64,000 bases of DNA from Tetracentron sinense (Eukaryota > Streptophyta > Magnoliopsida > Trochodendrales > Trochodendraceae), in the NCBI GenBank assembly GCA_015143295.1, contig CM026570.1, forward strand, positions 26,729,250 through 26,793,249, given 5' to 3'. The number at the start of each line of letters is the position of its first letter. The first letter of the stretch is position 1. The notes under the pieces were generated by a model. It was given only the letters and a program-made list of their open reading frames with translations, searched no databases and was not told the DNA's origin. This document shows positions 23,050-37,165 of the stretch, one piece after another. A program made the position numbers and the translations under genes.

Positions 23050-24165
23050 CTGTAAGGATCCCTGCTAGGAGGCCTATCTAACTAGGGGCCTACTCCCCTG
23101 TGGCTGGATAGGCTGCAGTTGCCTATGAGGGCAATCCCTGACCATGTGATTCACATCCCTACAGTGAAAACACCCACCTGAAATCTTTCGACATTCTCTG
23201 ATCCTGTGTCTCCGGCCACAATAAGAGCACTCCTCAAATGCCGATGAGGATGTAGGTGGAACATATCGGATGGTATGTGAAAATTTGGGACGAGGCACCG
23301 GTGTAGTGGTAGACCGAGATGCCTGTGATGCCAAGGGGGGCCTCTGTGACTGTATCGGCCTGGATGCCTGATATGGGGCTATCCTAGCTCTCTTTTCCGC
23401 CGACCCCGAACTACTAGACTGGCCCCGAGTCATATCTCTCCTCTTGAAGAATTCTTCCGAATTCTTCTCGGCAAGCTTCGCCTAACTCACAATCTCTCCC
23501 CATGTAGCCACCTGGAACATCGAGACCCTGTCTCTAATGGAGGGTTTCAAACCCCGCTCAAATTTCATTACCCACATATGCTCGATGCAATCAGGTGAGG
23601 TGCGAATCTCGACAAGTCTACAATGGTAGCCTCATAATCGGCCACACTCAACTCTCCTTGCTCAAGAGTCATGAATTCAATCTCCTTCTGTTCTTTGACC
23701 GCTGCTGGAAAATACTGCTTATAGAAAACATCCAAAAATTCCGGCCATGTCCACGGCTCCCCCGCCCTGGTGGACTCCCTCTGTCTCTGTGCGGCTCTCC
23801 ACCAGTGCTCGGCCGCACCTTCCATCACGAAGGTGGCCCAGTACACCCTCTGTTCATCCGTACAGTGGAGCGCTCTAAAAATCTTTTCCAGTTGCATCAC
23901 CCATGATTCGCCGACAGTCAGTAGTACCAAAAAAGGTGGGAGGACGCAATCTCCTAAAAGCTTCCAATCCTGAAGCATGGTGTGCTGGAGGTGGTGGAGG
24001 AGTAGAAGGAGTAACAACAATCGGTCTTGCTGGTAACATAGCCAAAGTCTCGGCTATAGACGCAAAAGCTTGAGCAAATTCGGGTTGCTCATCACTAGAA
24101 GGGGCATCACTTCCACTTCCCCTCGTATTGTATCAGCGACCCTGAGCACCACGTCTCATGATTTG
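23050..24165 (-). mobile_element. gag region of the Tekay-type copy, broken
   Basis: The capsid-like part (EIEFMTLEQGELSVADYEAT, VIL-type retrotransposon gag pattern with FYKQYFPAAVKEQKE) lies at about 24020-23570. A CX2CX4HX4C knuckle (CFHCRDVNHMVRDC) lies near 23130-23180, preceded by a Ser/Pro-rich stretch. The likely start lies near 24160, about 300 bp after the primer site. The region is broken. Confidence 0.85.
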
Positions 24166-24455
24166 ATAATTAAAATGACAGTACCACATGAGTCTAACTT
24201 GGATACACATTTAGTGATAATTCTATAATCGCAGAATAGTTAGGAAGCATATGACAATTCATTCAAAGTATACACACAACATGATGAGAATACAATTTTA
24301 CGTTTCTAGCGTAGGCAATTCAGTTGATCTCCAACCGATTATGGGCTAAGACTAAGTCATTAGTCTATACTTGGAATACGACTCCTCTTGGTGACCTAAG
24401 ACCTTGTTCAATCATGGTATCAGTTCTAAGTGACCCTAAGGACTCTAATGTCTAG

Positions 24456-24467
24456 GCTCTGATACCA
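24456..24467 (-). other. Primer binding site, initiator tRNA-Met type
   Basis: On the minus strand TGGTATCAGAGC is the classic complement of the 3' end of plant initiator tRNA-Met. It lies four bases after the inferred end of the 5' LTR and fixes the orientation of the element. Confidence 0.92.
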
Positions 24468-24471
24468 CTTC

Positions 24472-26630
24472 TATCGCACCCCAAGATACCCCCTAGGAGT
24501 TAAAGGATACTTTAGGTGTGACTATACATAACCTGGCAAACTATCCTGTAATGAACAAGGCATAATATTATCTAATAGGAATATAATACAGAGTGCGGAA
24601 ACTACAATATTGCGGAAGCACAGACCAACTTTTTCTTTTCTTCTATAAACTTAACAAGTATTCCAAGTTAATACAAAATATGATATGTAAAAGTGGACAT
24701 GCCCACCTATCAAAATACAAAAGACAAAACACAACTCGGTCTCGCTCAATAATCACCCCCGTGGGGCCAATGGTCTAAGTCTCTCACCCCAGCCTGAGGC
24801 TCAACTACCGAGTCTTCATAAGGTTCTTCCTCGTCGTAGTCCTCCTCAACCCAAGGACTCGGGGAACAAATGTCAAAAGGGACTCGTGTACCTGCGGACA
24901 TAAAAGTACGGTTGAGCATGAAATACTCAGCGAGAACAAACTACTAGCTAACAGTAATAATAACGAGCAAAGCATCATATGCAAGTATTGGAAGATACAG
25001 TTCATACTCATTTAAAACAACATCATACATAACCCTTGATTAATCAAAACTCTAATGAAAATCAAACCATGTCTATAAAACATATGAGTCATTTCCACAT
25101 TTCTTATGAGCCAGAAGTTAGTACCCGCACAACCCTAGGCTACCAACCTCCTTGACAGTACAATACTTCTGAGTCTTTTCTTATGAGCCAGGGGTTAGCA
25201 CCCACACAATCCTGGGCTACCAACCCCCTTGACAGTTCCAATACCTTACTTATGAGCCAAAGGTTAATCAACCTCCTTGACATTTCACATCTTTCTTATG
25301 AGACAGAGGTTAGAACCCGCACACCCCTAGGCTACCAACCTCCTTAACAGTACAATACTTTTGAACCTTTCTTATGAGCCATAGGTTAGCATCCGCATAT
25401 CCCTGGGCTGCCAACCTCCTTGACAATACCGTTCTCTTATGAGCAAGAGGCTAGCACCCTTAACAGGGGCTACCAACCTCCTTGACAATTCTCCATATGT
25501 ATGTGTGCTCGTGTATAGCTATTTGTGAAAACATGATGACATATACGAAGTGAGGAGTAGCATGTAATATTTCAATTCTTATCACAATCATATGAGAATG
25601 TAAACAAGCATATATAAATATGGGTCACAATTTGCCATTTTTGGGAAAACTACATGAAACATGCTTTTTGAACATTCATTCAATTCCAAGTATTCTCATT
25701 CATGCATTTTACCAAGCAAGTGGTGTTCTACATTTTCTTGAGTCCTTTAAACTCAATTTCTTTCTCAAGCATTTCATCAAGCATCACATGTTCATTTATT
25801 ATGTGTACAATACTCTCCCACCATTTCCATCATTCAACACATCACAACATAGCATCCCATCGCCTCAATCACCTCCTCTATCCATACATTCCATCATTTA
25901 TTCATATTATCTTGTTTATGTTTTAGGGATTTAGCATATATCAACAAAAGGGAGCAATGGAGAAGATACAACACACCATAATCACAAGAAAATCTAGGTT
26001 ATTACTATAGTAGCTACAAAGGGTGTACTAACCTTGAAAGAAGAAGAGAAAAACCTCAAAATGCCGAGATAAACGCTGCCCCAGCTTAGAGAACGAGGTC
26101 CACACGTGCTTGAGGTTGGGTTTGATGAATCCAAGCCTTTTGGGATGATCCTGGGTGTTTAAACCCTTGATTCTCCCTCTCAAATGGAAAGGGCCTCTTG
26201 AAACCCTAGGTTCTTCTCCCTCTCCCTCAAATACCTCTAAGTGTAGTGAGTGGGGATCCAAAAACTCGAGCAAGGCTTATAAAGCCAAAGGGTACTGGCC
26301 ACAAGACCAAAAAGCCCTTAATGAAATTTCTGCAAAACGTGATAGGTCGATCGATCGGTGGTTAATATCGAGCAATCGGTCGCCTACCGAGCGATCGGTT
26401 GTGGACCGATCGATCCCTAACGATCAGTGCTCTCCAGGGTTTTGCTCTTTTCGTTATATCTTTTGACTCGTTCGCCGGATTTTGACGATTCAACTAGCAT
26501 TAGATTCGTCTTTCGAGAAGGAATATTTCTGGAGTTTCAGAATCTTCAATTTCTCCCTTATTTGTTAATTAGACTACGAGAAATGCCAATTAGCTACGAA
26601 AGTAAGTACGGAAAAGTCCGTGGTGCTACA
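24472..26630 (-). repeat. 5' LTR of the Tekay-type copy
   Basis: This is a 2.16-kb LTR starting TGTAGCACCACGGA on the minus strand. Its inner end (CCTAGGGGGTATCTTGGGGT, then GCGATA) resembles the LTR end of the nested element at 49098-49121 (CCTAGGGTGGGTTTTGGGTC, then GCAACA). It contains the GATC-rich array (26335-26430) and a second tandem repeat (25103-25490). Confidence 0.85.
25103..25490. repeat. 65-77-bp tandem repeat within the 5' LTR
   Basis: Six imperfect copies start with CTTATGAGCCAGAGGTTAGC and end with GGCTACCAACCTCCTTGACA. Start positions near 25103, 25180, 25250, 25295, 25371 and 25435 show a typical period of 70-77 bp with one shortened unit. The array lies in the R/U5 half of the LTR. 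The other LTR of this element does not include this part. Confidence 0.85.
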
Positions 26631-29600
26631 ATTTCAACCCAATCTAACTGTGGGAATTCGTTTTGATGGAATCCAAGTTTGTTTGCAGGATTTAGACACC
26701 AAGATGCTTGGAATTCATACTTAGAAAATATACTTCGGCTTACAGTTACAAACGTGCACTAAATCCAAACTGGGTTCAGATTTTGATATCATTTTATAAC
26801 GCATCTAATTCGACCCAACTTAAGTGTGGGAATTGGTTTCAATGGAATCCGAGGTTGTTTGCCCAATTTCAGCTCCGAGAGGCCCGAAATCCACACTTAG
26901 AAAGTATACTTCGGCTTAAACCTATAACATGCACCAAATCCAAACCGGGGCTCGAATTTTGAAGTCGTTTCTATTAACACGTGTATTACGACCCAGCCAA
27001 AGTTTGGAATTTTTTTTCGATGGAATCCAAGCTCATTTACCTGATTTGAGCATCGAGAGGCCTGAAATCCATAATTAGAAAGTATACTTCAACCAACACC
27101 TACAAAGGCGCACCAAATCCAAATCGGGGGTCAGATTTTGATGTCGTTTCTTCTAACATGTGTATTTCGACCGAACCTATTTGTGGAAATACGTTTCGAT
27201 GGAATCCGAGGTCGTTTGCCTGATTTGGGCTCCGAGAGGCCCGACATCCCTACTTAGAAAGTATAATTTCGCTTAAACCTACAAACGCGCACCAAATCCA
27301 AATCGGGGGTCAAATTTCAATGTCGTTTCTTCAAACGTGTGTATTTCGACCCAACCTATGAATGGAAATTCGTTTCGATGGAATCCGAGGTTTTTTGCCC
27401 AATTTGGGCACCGAGAGGCCAGAAATCCATACTTAGAAAGTATACTTCGGCCCAACCCTACAAACGCGCACCAAATCCAAACCGGGGGTTGGATTTTGAT
27501 GTCGTCTCTTCTAACGCGTGTATTTTGACCCAACCTATGTGTGCAAATTTGTTTCGATGGAATCCAATGTCGTTTGACCGATTTGTGACCCGAGAGGCTC
27601 GGAATCCATACTCAGAAAGTATACTTCGGCCTAAACCTATAAACATGCACCAAATCCAAACCGGGGGTCAGATTTTGATGTTGTTTCTTGTAACACGTAT
27701 AAATGGACCAAACCTAAGTGTGGGAATTCGTTTCGATGGAATCCGAGGTCGGAGAGGCCCGAAATCCACACTTAGAAAGTATAATTCGGCTTAAACCCAT
27801 AACACGCACCAAATCCAAACCGGGGGTCGGATTTTGATGTCATTTCTATTAATGTTTGTATTTCTTCCAAGCCAAAGTGTGAGAATTCGTTTCGATGGAA
27901 TCCGAGGGCGTTTGCCCGAATTGGGCAACGAGATGCCCGAAATCCATTCTTAGAAAGTATACTTCGACCTAAACATACAAACACGCACCAAATCCTTAAC
28001 CGGGGGTCGAATTTTGATGTCGTTTCTTCTCATGCTTGTATTCCGACCCAGCATATGTGTGGAAATTCCTTTCGATGGAATCCGAGGTCATTTGCCTGAT
28101 TAGGGCTCCGTGAGACACGAAATCCATATTTAGAAAGTACACTTCGGTTTAAACTTACAAACACGCACAAAATCCAAATCGGGGGTCGGATTACGATATT
28201 TTTTCTATTAATGCATGTATTATGACCCAACCAAAGTGTGGGAATTTGTTTCGATGGAATCCGAGCTCGTTTACCTGTTTTAAGCATCGAGAGGCTTGGA
28301 ATGCATACTTAGAAAGTATACTTCGGCCCAACCTTACAAACGTGCACCAAATAAAAACCGGGGGTCAGATTTTGATGTCATTTCTTCTAACGCATGTATT
28401 TTGACCCAACCTATGTATGGAAATTAATTTCGATGTAATCCAAGGTTGTTGGCCCGATTTGGGCACCAAGAGGCCCGAAATCCATACTTAGAAATGATAC
28501 TTTGGCCCAACCGTACAAACACACACCAAATCCAAACCGAGGGTTGGATGTTGATGTCGTTTCTTCTAACGCGTGTATCTTGACACAACCTATGTGTGAA
28601 AATTCGTTTCGATGGAATCTGAGGTCGTTTGCCCGATTTGGGGTCCGAGTGGCTCGAAATCCATAATTAGAACACGCACCAAATCCAAACCGGGGGTCGG
28701 ATTTCGATGTCATTTTTGTTAATGCGTGTATTTCGACAAGACATATGTGTGGAAATTTGTTTCGATTGAATCCGAGGTCGTTTGTGTGATTTAGGCTCTG
28801 AGAGGCCCAAAATCCATACTTAGAAAGTATACTTCGAGTTAAACCTACAAATGCAACCAAATCGAAACCGGGGATTTGATTTCAATATCAATTCTATTAA
28901 CGTGTGTATTACGACCCAGCCGAAGTGTGGGAATTTGTTTCGATGGAATCCGAGCTCGTTTACCCGATTTATGCATCGAGATGCCCAGAATCCAAAATTA
29001 GAAAGTATACTTCGACCAAATCCTACAAATGCGCACCGAATCCAAACCGGGGGTCGGATTTTGATGTTGTTTCTACTAAAGCATGTATTTCGACCCAACC
29101 TATCTGTGAAAATTCGTTTCGATGGAATCCGAGGTCATTTCCCTGATTTGGCCTCCGAGAGGCCCGAAATCCATACTTAGAAAGTATACTTCGGCTTAAA
29201 CCTACAAACGCGCACCAAATCCAACCGGGGGTCGGATTTCGATGTCGTTCTTCAAACACGTATATTTCGACCCAACCTATGAATGTAAATTCATTTGGAT
29301 GGAATCCGAGTTGGTTTGCCAGATATGGGCACCAAGAGGCCCGAAATCCATACTTAGAAAGTATACTTCGGCCCAAACATACAAACGCGCACCAAATCCA
29401 AACCGGGAGTCGGATTTTGATTTTGTTTCTTCTAAGGCAGGTATTTTGACCCAACCTATGAGTGGAAATTCATTTCGATGGAATCCAAGGTCGTTTTCCC
29501 AATTTGGAGTCCGAGAGGCCCGTAATCCATACTTAGAAAGTATACTTCGGCTCAAACCAACAAACGCGCACCGAATCCAAACCGTGGTCGGATTTCTATT

Positions 29601-32428
29601 CCGTTTCTTGTAACGTGTGTATTTTGACCCAATCTAAGTGTGCAAATCCGTTTTGTTGGTATCCGTGAGCGTTTGACTGATTTGGGCTCCGAGAGGCTCG
29701 AAATCCATACTTAGAAAGTATAATTCGGCCTAAACCTACAAGCACGCACCAAATCCACACCGGGGGTCGGATTTCTATGTCGTTTCTATTAACGCGTGTA
29801 TTACGACCCAGCCAAAGTGTGGGAATTTGTTTCTATGGAATCCGAGATCGTTTGACCGATTTAGGGTCCAAGAGGGTCGAAATCCCTACTTAGTATTTTC
29901 GCCCTAAACCTACAAACCCGAACCAAATCCGAACCGGGGGTCGGATTTCTATGTCGTTTCTCTTAACATGTGTATTACGACCCAGCCAAAGTGTGGCAAC
30001 TTGTTTCGATGGAATCCAAGCCCGTTTACCCGATTTCAACATCAAGAGGCCCAGAATCTATAATTAGTAAGTGTACTTTGACCAAAACCTACAAATGCGC
30101 ACTGAATCAAAACCGAGGGTCGGATTTTGATGTCGTTTCTTCTAATGCGTATAATGCAACCCAACCTAAGTGTGGGAATTCGTTTCGATGGAATCCGAGG
30201 TCATTTGCCTGATTTGGGCTCCGAGAGGCCCGAAATCCACATAATTCGGCTTAAACCTATAACACGCACCAAATCCAAACCGGGGGTAGGATTTCAATGT
30301 CATTTCTATTAACGTGTGTATTTCAACCAAGCCAAAGTATGGGAATTCATTTCGATGGAATCCAAGGTTGTTTGCCTGATTTGGGCACCAAAAGGTCCGA
30401 AATCCATACTTAGAAAGTATACTTCGGCCCAACCCTACAAACGCGCACCAAATACAAACCGGGGGTCGGATTTTGATGTCGTTTCTTCTAACGTGTGTAT
30501 TTTGACCCAACCTATGTGTGGAAATTCATTTCGATGGAATAAGAGGTCATTTGCCCGATTTGGGGTTCGTGAGGCCTGAAATCCATACTTTGAAAGTATA
30601 CTTCGGCCTAAACCTACCAAAACGCACCAAATCCAAACCGGGGGTCGGATTTTGATCTCGTTTCAATTAACGCGTGTATTTTGACACAAACAAAGTGTGA
30701 GAATTCATTTCGTTGGAATCCGAGATCGTTTGCCTGATTTGGGCAACGAGATGCCCAAAATCCATACTTAGAAAGTATACTTCGGCCTAAACATACAAAC
30801 ACGCACAAAATCCTTAACTGGGGGTCAAATTTTGATGCCGTTTCTTCTCACGCGTGTATTCTGACCCAACATATGTGTGGAAATTCGTTTCGATGGACTC
30901 CAAGGTCGTTTGCCTGATATGGCCTCTAAGAGGCACGAAATCCTACTTAGAAAGTATAGATCAGCTTAAACCTACAAAGGCGCACCAAATCCTATCCGGG
31001 GGTCGGATTACGATGTCGTTTCTATTAACGCGTGTATTACGACCCAACAAAAGTGTGGGAATTTGTATCGATGGAATCCAAGCTCGTTTACCTGATATAA
31101 GCATCGAGAGGCCTGGAATCCACACTTACAAAGTTTACTTTGGCCCAACCCTACAAACATGCACCAAATCAAAACCGGGGTTCGGATTTAGAGGTTGTTT
31201 CTTCTAACAAATGTATTTTGACCCAACCTATGTATGGAAATTCATTTCGATGTAATCCGAAGTTGTTGGCCCGATTTGGGCAGCAAGAGGCCTGAAATCC
31301 ATACCTAGAAATTATACTTTGGCCCAACCTTACAAACGCGCACCAAATCCAATCCGGGGGTCTGATTTTTATGTCATTTCTCCCAACGCATGTATTTAGC
31401 ATCGAGAGGCCCGGAATCCATAATTAGAAAGTATACTTCGACCAAAACCTACAAATGCGCACCGAATCCAAATTGGGGCTCGGATTTTGATGTCGTTTCT
31501 ACTAACGCGTGTATTTCGACCCAACCTATCTGTGAAAATTCGTTGTGATGGAATCCGAGGTCGTTTGCCTGATTTGGGCTCTGAGAGGCCCGAAATCCAT
31601 ACATAGAAAGGATATTTCGGCTTAAACCTACAAACGTGCACCAAATCCAAACCAGGGGTCGGATTTCGATGTCGTTCTTCGAACGCATGTATTTCAACCC
31701 AACCTATGTATGGAAATTCATTTCAATGGAATCCGACGTTGGTTGCCCGATGTCAGCACCAAGAGGCCCAAATTCCTTACTTAGAAAGTATACTCTGGCC
31801 TAACCCTACAAACGCGCACCAAATCCAAACTGGGGGTCGGATTTTGATATCGCTTCTTCTAACGCGTGTATTTTGACCCAACCTATGTGTGGAAATTCAT
31901 TTCGATAAAATCCGAGGTTGTTTTCCCGATTTGGGGTCCGAGAGTCCCGTAATCCATACTTAGAAAGTATACTTCGGCTTAAACCTAAAAACGCGAACCT
32001 AATCCAAATTGGGAGTCGGATTTTGATGTCGTTTTATAACACGTATAATTCGACCCAACCTAAGTGTGGGAATTTGTTTCGTTGGAATCCGAGGTCGTTT
32101 GCCCAATTTGGGCTCCGAGAGGCCTGAAATCCACACTGAGAAAGTATACTTCGGCTTAAACCTATAACACGAACCAAATCCAAACCGGGAGTCGAATTTC
32201 GGTGTCGTTTCTATTAACACGTGTATTATGACCCAAGCAAAGTGTGGGGATTTGTTTCGATGAAATCCGAGCTCATTTACCCGATTTGAGCATCGAGGGG
32301 CCCGTAATCCATAATTAGAAAGTATACTTTGACCTACACCTACAAATACACACCGAATCCAAACCGGGGCTCTGATTTTGATGTCATTAACCTATGTGTG
32401 GGAATTCGTTTCGATGGAATCCGAGTTC
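26631..32428 (+). repeat. Satellite block 4
   Basis: About 32 monomers lie in the same orientation. Several monomer types recur in the fixed order C, B, A1. Type C has a TATAATTCGACCCAACCTAA region. Type B has TATTAACGCGTGTATTACGA, a GAGCTCGTTTACC segment and a shortened AACCTATAACACGCACC linker. Type A1 starts CGACCAAAACCTACAAATGC. Such trios lie near 26700-27260 and 31980-32400. Open frames on either strand are read-through. Confidence 0.96.
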
Positions 32429-33788
32429 GTGGAATTGTTCCAATCCCGGAAGCTTACAAGTGATATCGGAATGTGGAAGGATTTATTTGTAAATATATTG
32501 TGAGATGGTACTTACAAGCAGTTCTCTAATTTCTGGAGGTTAATCACATTGTGTTAATAGACATTAATTGTGATTAGTGGAAGTCCAGGATATAGATAAA
32601 ATTCTATAATCCTAATGGAGTGTAGGAAAGATGTTTCCTAGAACAATGCTTCAACCAAAAAGGTGAAGAACTTGGTCCCACAACTGGAAATAGGAGATCC
32701 ATTTAGATCCCACACACAAGGGCCTTTTTAAATTATTTAATTTAATTTATAATTAAATTTATTAATTTATCTAAGTAATCACTATATGGTATAGTGTAGC
32801 TCTAAACAGTGGAATCACATTAGATGTGAAAAACCAAATGGGTAGGACCCATTAGGGATTATTTTAAAAGAATAATTGAAGTGACCTAATAGGGTTTGGA
32901 ACCCTAGGGGCGTGTGGAGTGGGGCCCACCTAGGGTGGGACACCCACTTCAAAGAGGAAATAATAATTTTTATTATTTATTTAATTAGTTTCTAATAACT
33001 AATATACTTATTGGATAAGGTTAGTTAGTTAATTAGAGTTAGTTACTAATTAAAGATTTCTTGTTGGACAAGGATTCTATTAGTTTCTTACTAATCAAAG
33101 AATCTTAATTGGATTAGGATAAGGATAAGATTAGTTGGACACTAATGGATAAGGTTAGTTCCTATTTTGATTAATCCTAATTAATTAAGGAGAAATAAAA
33201 ATGGAAACAAATTGAGGAATTCTAATTAGATTAGAAAGTGGACTCTTGAGTTGCAAGCAACCCAAATCCTTATAAATAGAGGTGGACGTCCAAGGCTTGG
33301 GGGTAATTAATTTTCCAGAATTTTTGGATCTTTCTCTCCCTCTCCTCAAATACCACACGCCCCCTCTCTCTCTATTAGAGTTGTACGGTCACCCCTCTCC
33401 CCTTTCTTCTCTTGTGTGTTCTAAGTTTTGAATAATCAAGAAGAAGAAGATCAAGGATCTTGATCATCAAGAAAGGTTCATGATAACAATGATTGGATCT
33501 TTATTTCAAGATCCTAGAGCTGGAAATTTGGAAGGGCCATTAGCTTCCATTAGAGAAAGCTTTAAAGGAAAAAGAAGGTTCATGTGAATCGACAGGAGAC
33601 TTGACACTTGTGAAGTTTTGCGAGTACTATTCTTATGTAGATTTGACTTAACAATTTCAAAGTCGCAAAGGTGAATGTTATTCCTACCTTCATTGAATAA
33701 AATCAATTAGAATCTTAGTCAGATCTTGGGATTCGATGTATGTCCCCCAAGAACTGTGTTTCTAAAATTAAAAAGCGGCATACTTTCA
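32429..33788 (+). mobile_element. Partial LTR, same family as the solo LTR at 57100-59268
   Basis: This 1.36-kb sequence matches the inner and 3' part of the solo LTR at 57100-59268 in opposite orientation. It has LTR promoter-like features: a TATA box (TATAAATAGA at 33271-33280), a pyrimidine-rich transcribed leader (CTCTCTCT runs near 33330-33380), an AATAAA signal at 33696-33701, and an end GGCATACTTTCA. Its outer 5' part, about 0.8 kb in the other copy, is absent. The satellite phase is not continuous across it. It has no protein-coding signal. The LTR family is not identified; the promoter layout would fit Ty1/copia or Ty3. Confidence 0.8.
33271..33280 (+). promoter_or_regulatory. LTR TATA box
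   Basis: TATAAATAGA sits about 60 bp before a pyrimidine-rich stretch, a common layout for plant LTR promoters. The opposite-strand copy has the matching TATTTATAAGG at 57611-57621. The role is inferred from motif and position. Confidence 0.55.
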
Positions 33789-36402
33789 TGTATTACAACC
33801 CAACCAAAGTGTAGGAATTTGTTTCGATGGAATCCGAGCTCATTTACCTGATTTAAGCATCGAGAGGCCCGGAATCCATACTTAAGTAGTTCGGCCCAAC
33901 CCTACAAACGTGCACCAAATCAAAACTGGGGGTCGGATTTCAATGTCGTTTCTTCTAACGCATGTATGTTGATCAAACCTATGAATCGAAATTCGTTTCG
34001 ATGTAGTCCGAGGTTCTTGGCCCGATTTGGGCACCAAGAGGCCCGAAATCCATACTTAGAAAGTATACTTAGGCCCAACCCTACAAGGGCGCACCAAATC
34101 CAAACCGGGGGTCAGATTTTGATGTCGTTTCTTCTAACGCATGTATTTTGAACCAACCTATGTGTGGAAATTCTTTTCGATGGAATTCGAGGTCGTTTGC
34201 CCAATTTGGGGTCCGAGTGGCCCGAAATCCATACTTAGAAAGAATACTTCGGCCTAAACCTACAAACACGCACCAAATCCAAACTGGGGGTCAGATTTCG
34301 ATGTCATTTTTGTTAACGCGTGTATTTCGACAAAACATATGATTGCGTGATTTGGGCTCCGAGAGGCCCGAAATCCATACTTAGAAAGTATACTTCTGCT
34401 TAAACCTACAAACGTGCACCAAATACAAACCGGGGAATGGATTTCGATTTCGTTTCTATTAACGCGCGTATTATGACCCAGCCGAAGTGTAGGAATTTGT
34501 TTCGATGGAATCCGAGCTCGTTTACCCGATTTCAGCATCGAGAGGCCCGTAATCCATAAATAGAAAGTATACTTCGACCAAAACTTACTAATGCGCACCG
34601 AATCCAAATCGGGGGTCGGATTTTGATGTCATTTCTACAAACGAGTGTATTTCAACCCAAACTATGTGTGAAAATTCGTTTCAATGGAATCCGAGGTCGT
34701 TTGCCTGATTTGGGCTCCGAGATGCCCGAAATCCAAACTTAGAAAGTATACTTCGGTTTAAACCTACAAACGCGCACCAATTCCAAACCGGGGGTCGGAT
34801 TTCGATGTTGTTTCTTTTAACGCGTGTATTTTGACCCAGCCAAAGTGTGGGAATTCATTTAGATGGAATCCGAGGTCGTTTGCCCGATTTGGGCACCAAG
34901 AGGGTCAAAATCCATACTTAGAAAGTATACTTCGGCCTAAACACACAAACTCGCACCAAATCCATACCGTGGTCGGATTTCGGTTCTGTTTCCTCTAACA
35001 CGTGTATTTCAACCCAATCTATGTGTAGGAATTTGTTTTGATGGAATCCGAGGTCGTTTGCCCGATTTGGACACCAAGATGCTTAGAATTCATACTTAAG
35101 AGTATACTTCGGCTTAAACTTACAAACGTGCACTACATCCAAACCGGGGGTCGGATTTTGATGTCATTTTATAATGCGTATAATTTTACCCAACCTAAAT
35201 GTGGGAATTCATTTCGATGGAATCCGAGGTCGTTTGCCCGATTTGGGCTCCGAGAGGCTCAAAATCCACACTTAGAAAGTATACTTCGGCTTAAACCTCT
35301 AACATGCACCAAATCCAAACCGGGGGCGAATTTTGATGTCGTTTCTATTAACGGGTGTATTACGACCCAACCAAATTGTGGGAATTTGTTTCGATGGAAT
35401 CCAAGCTCATTTACCCGATTTGAGCATCGAGATGCCCGTAATCCATCATTAGAAAGTATACTTCGACCAACACCTACAAATACACACCAAATCCAAACGG
35501 GGGGTTGGATTTTGATGTCGTTTCTTCTAACGCATGGATTTTGACCCAACCTATGTGTGAAAATTCGTTTCGATGGAATCCGAGGTCGTTTGCCTGATTT
35601 GGGCTCTGAGAGGCCTGAAATACATACTTAGAAAGTATACTTCGGCCTAAACCAACAAACGCGCACCAAATCCAAACTGAGGGGTCGGATTTCGATGTCG
35701 TTTCTGTTAACGCGTGTATTTCAACACAGCCAAAGAATGAGAATTCGTTTTGATGGAATCCGAGGTTGTTTGCCCGATTTGTGCCACGAGATGCCCGAAA
35801 TCCAGACTTAGAAAGTATACTTCGATGGAATCCGAGCTCATTTACCCGATTTGAGCATCGAGTGGCCCGTAATCCATCATTAGAAAGTATACTTCGACCA
35901 ACACCTACAAATGCACACCGAATCTAAACCGGGGGTCGGATTTTGATGTCGTTTCTTCTAACGCGAATATTTCGATCCAACCTATGTGTGGAAAGTCGTT
36001 TCGATGGAATCCGAGGTTGTTTGTCCGATTTGGGCTCCGAGAAGCCCGAAATCCAAACTTAGAAAGTATACTTCGGCCTAAACCTATATCGTGCACCAAA
36101 TCCAAACCCAGGGTCAGATTTCAATGCCATTTCTATTAACGAGTGTATGTCAACCCAGCCAAAGTGTTGGAATTCTATTCGATGGAAACCGAGGTCAATT
36201 TCTCGATTTGGGCAACGAGTGGCCTTTATGACCCAACCAAAGTGTGGGAATTTGTTTCGATGGAATTCGAGCTCATTTACTTTATTTAAGCATCTGAAGG
36301 CCCAGAATCCATACTTAGAAAGTATACTTCGGCCCAACCCTACAAACATGCACCAAATCAAAACCGGGGGTCGGATTTCGATGTCTATCTTCTAAAGCTT
36401 GT
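33789..36402 (+). repeat. Satellite block 5
   Basis: About 15 monomers lie in the same orientation. Chimeric monomers occur: near 35818-35835 the palindrome runs straight into CGATGGAATCC, and near 36225-36240 another unit is shortened. The C-B-A1 trio is present at about 35100-35640. The last five bases (GCTTG, 36398-36402) are the left target duplication of the next element. Confidence 0.95.
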
Positions 36403-37013
36403 GTAGACCCAGGATTTTGTCCCTACTCCTGATCAGGATTGAACCCGAGGAGGAAGTGCTAAAAATGTTGAATAGAGAGAGTCGCCACCTATTTAGATTG
36501 TTAGGGAAAATAGGGTCCCTTCAAAGGTTGGATAAGGCTTTGGTCTGGAAATAGAATTCAAGGTAAGAATTCATTTGAGTCAAGGGAAGGTTTTAGGCAC
36601 CCCTAAACTCCCATCCGGAGATGGTTACCTACTCCCTAAGTCTGAATTAAAGTGGGAGAAACCATAAGAGAAGCTTTCATTTTATCTATATGTTTGATAG
36701 GTATTATATGAATAGTAATGTACATGTTGAAATAAGCAGGGACAGGATAGGAGTTCTATCCTAGGTGAGCTGAACCCGATCAGGGTTTCCTACGTATCCA
36801 CTGTTAGTGGAATCAAGCTACATGTAGTTCTAGAGGGGTAGTTGATGGTTTGTTTTGATTTGTTTGGATTGTGGGTGCTAGAAATGTCTTTGGATGCTAG
36901 GGTCTTTTTGAATGGTTTGGGCTCCTATTCAGGAGCGTTTGGGCCTTTTATGCTCTTGTCGGGGAGCATCTGGACAGTTTGAGCTCATGTGAAGGAGCAT
37001 TGGGTTGGGTTAG

Positions 37014-37165
37014 GGTTTGATAGGATTTGAACCAGGGTTTGAATCGAGGTTTCGGCTAAGGTAAGTTGGGTTTGAACTAGGGTTTGAACCGAGATTTGGA
37101 CAAAGGTTCGGCAAAGGTAAATGGGGTTTGAACCATGGTTTGAACAGAGATTCGGACAGAGGGTC
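37014..37165. repeat. ~60-bp tandem repeat in the Tat-like LTR
   Basis: About 2.5 copies are built on GGGTTTGAACCAGGGTTTGA and GAGATTCGGACA words. It directly precedes the 41-bp array and may share its origin. Confidence 0.7.

Larger units (their letters stand above)
18191..26630 (-). mobile_element. Tekay/Del-type Ty3 chromovirus copy, broken
   Basis: This is an old Ty3/gypsy element on the minus strand with, in order, 5' LTR (24472-26630), initiator-Met primer site, gag, protease, reverse transcriptase, RNase H, integrase with a chromodomain-like tail, polypurine tract and 3' LTR (18191-19472). The integrase C-terminus (LRKYIPDPSHV, REDLTLVEQPVQILD, WQHHSREEATWEREAEVKEK) is typical of the Tekay/Del clade, whose chromodomains are linked to insertion in heterochromatin. 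The coding part is broken by many changes, on the order of ten, so the copy is a fossil. Shared LTR parts differ by about 6 percent over some 185 bases compared by eye, which suggests an age of a few million years at commonly used plant rates. The flanking satellite phases do not match across the element. Confidence 0.9.
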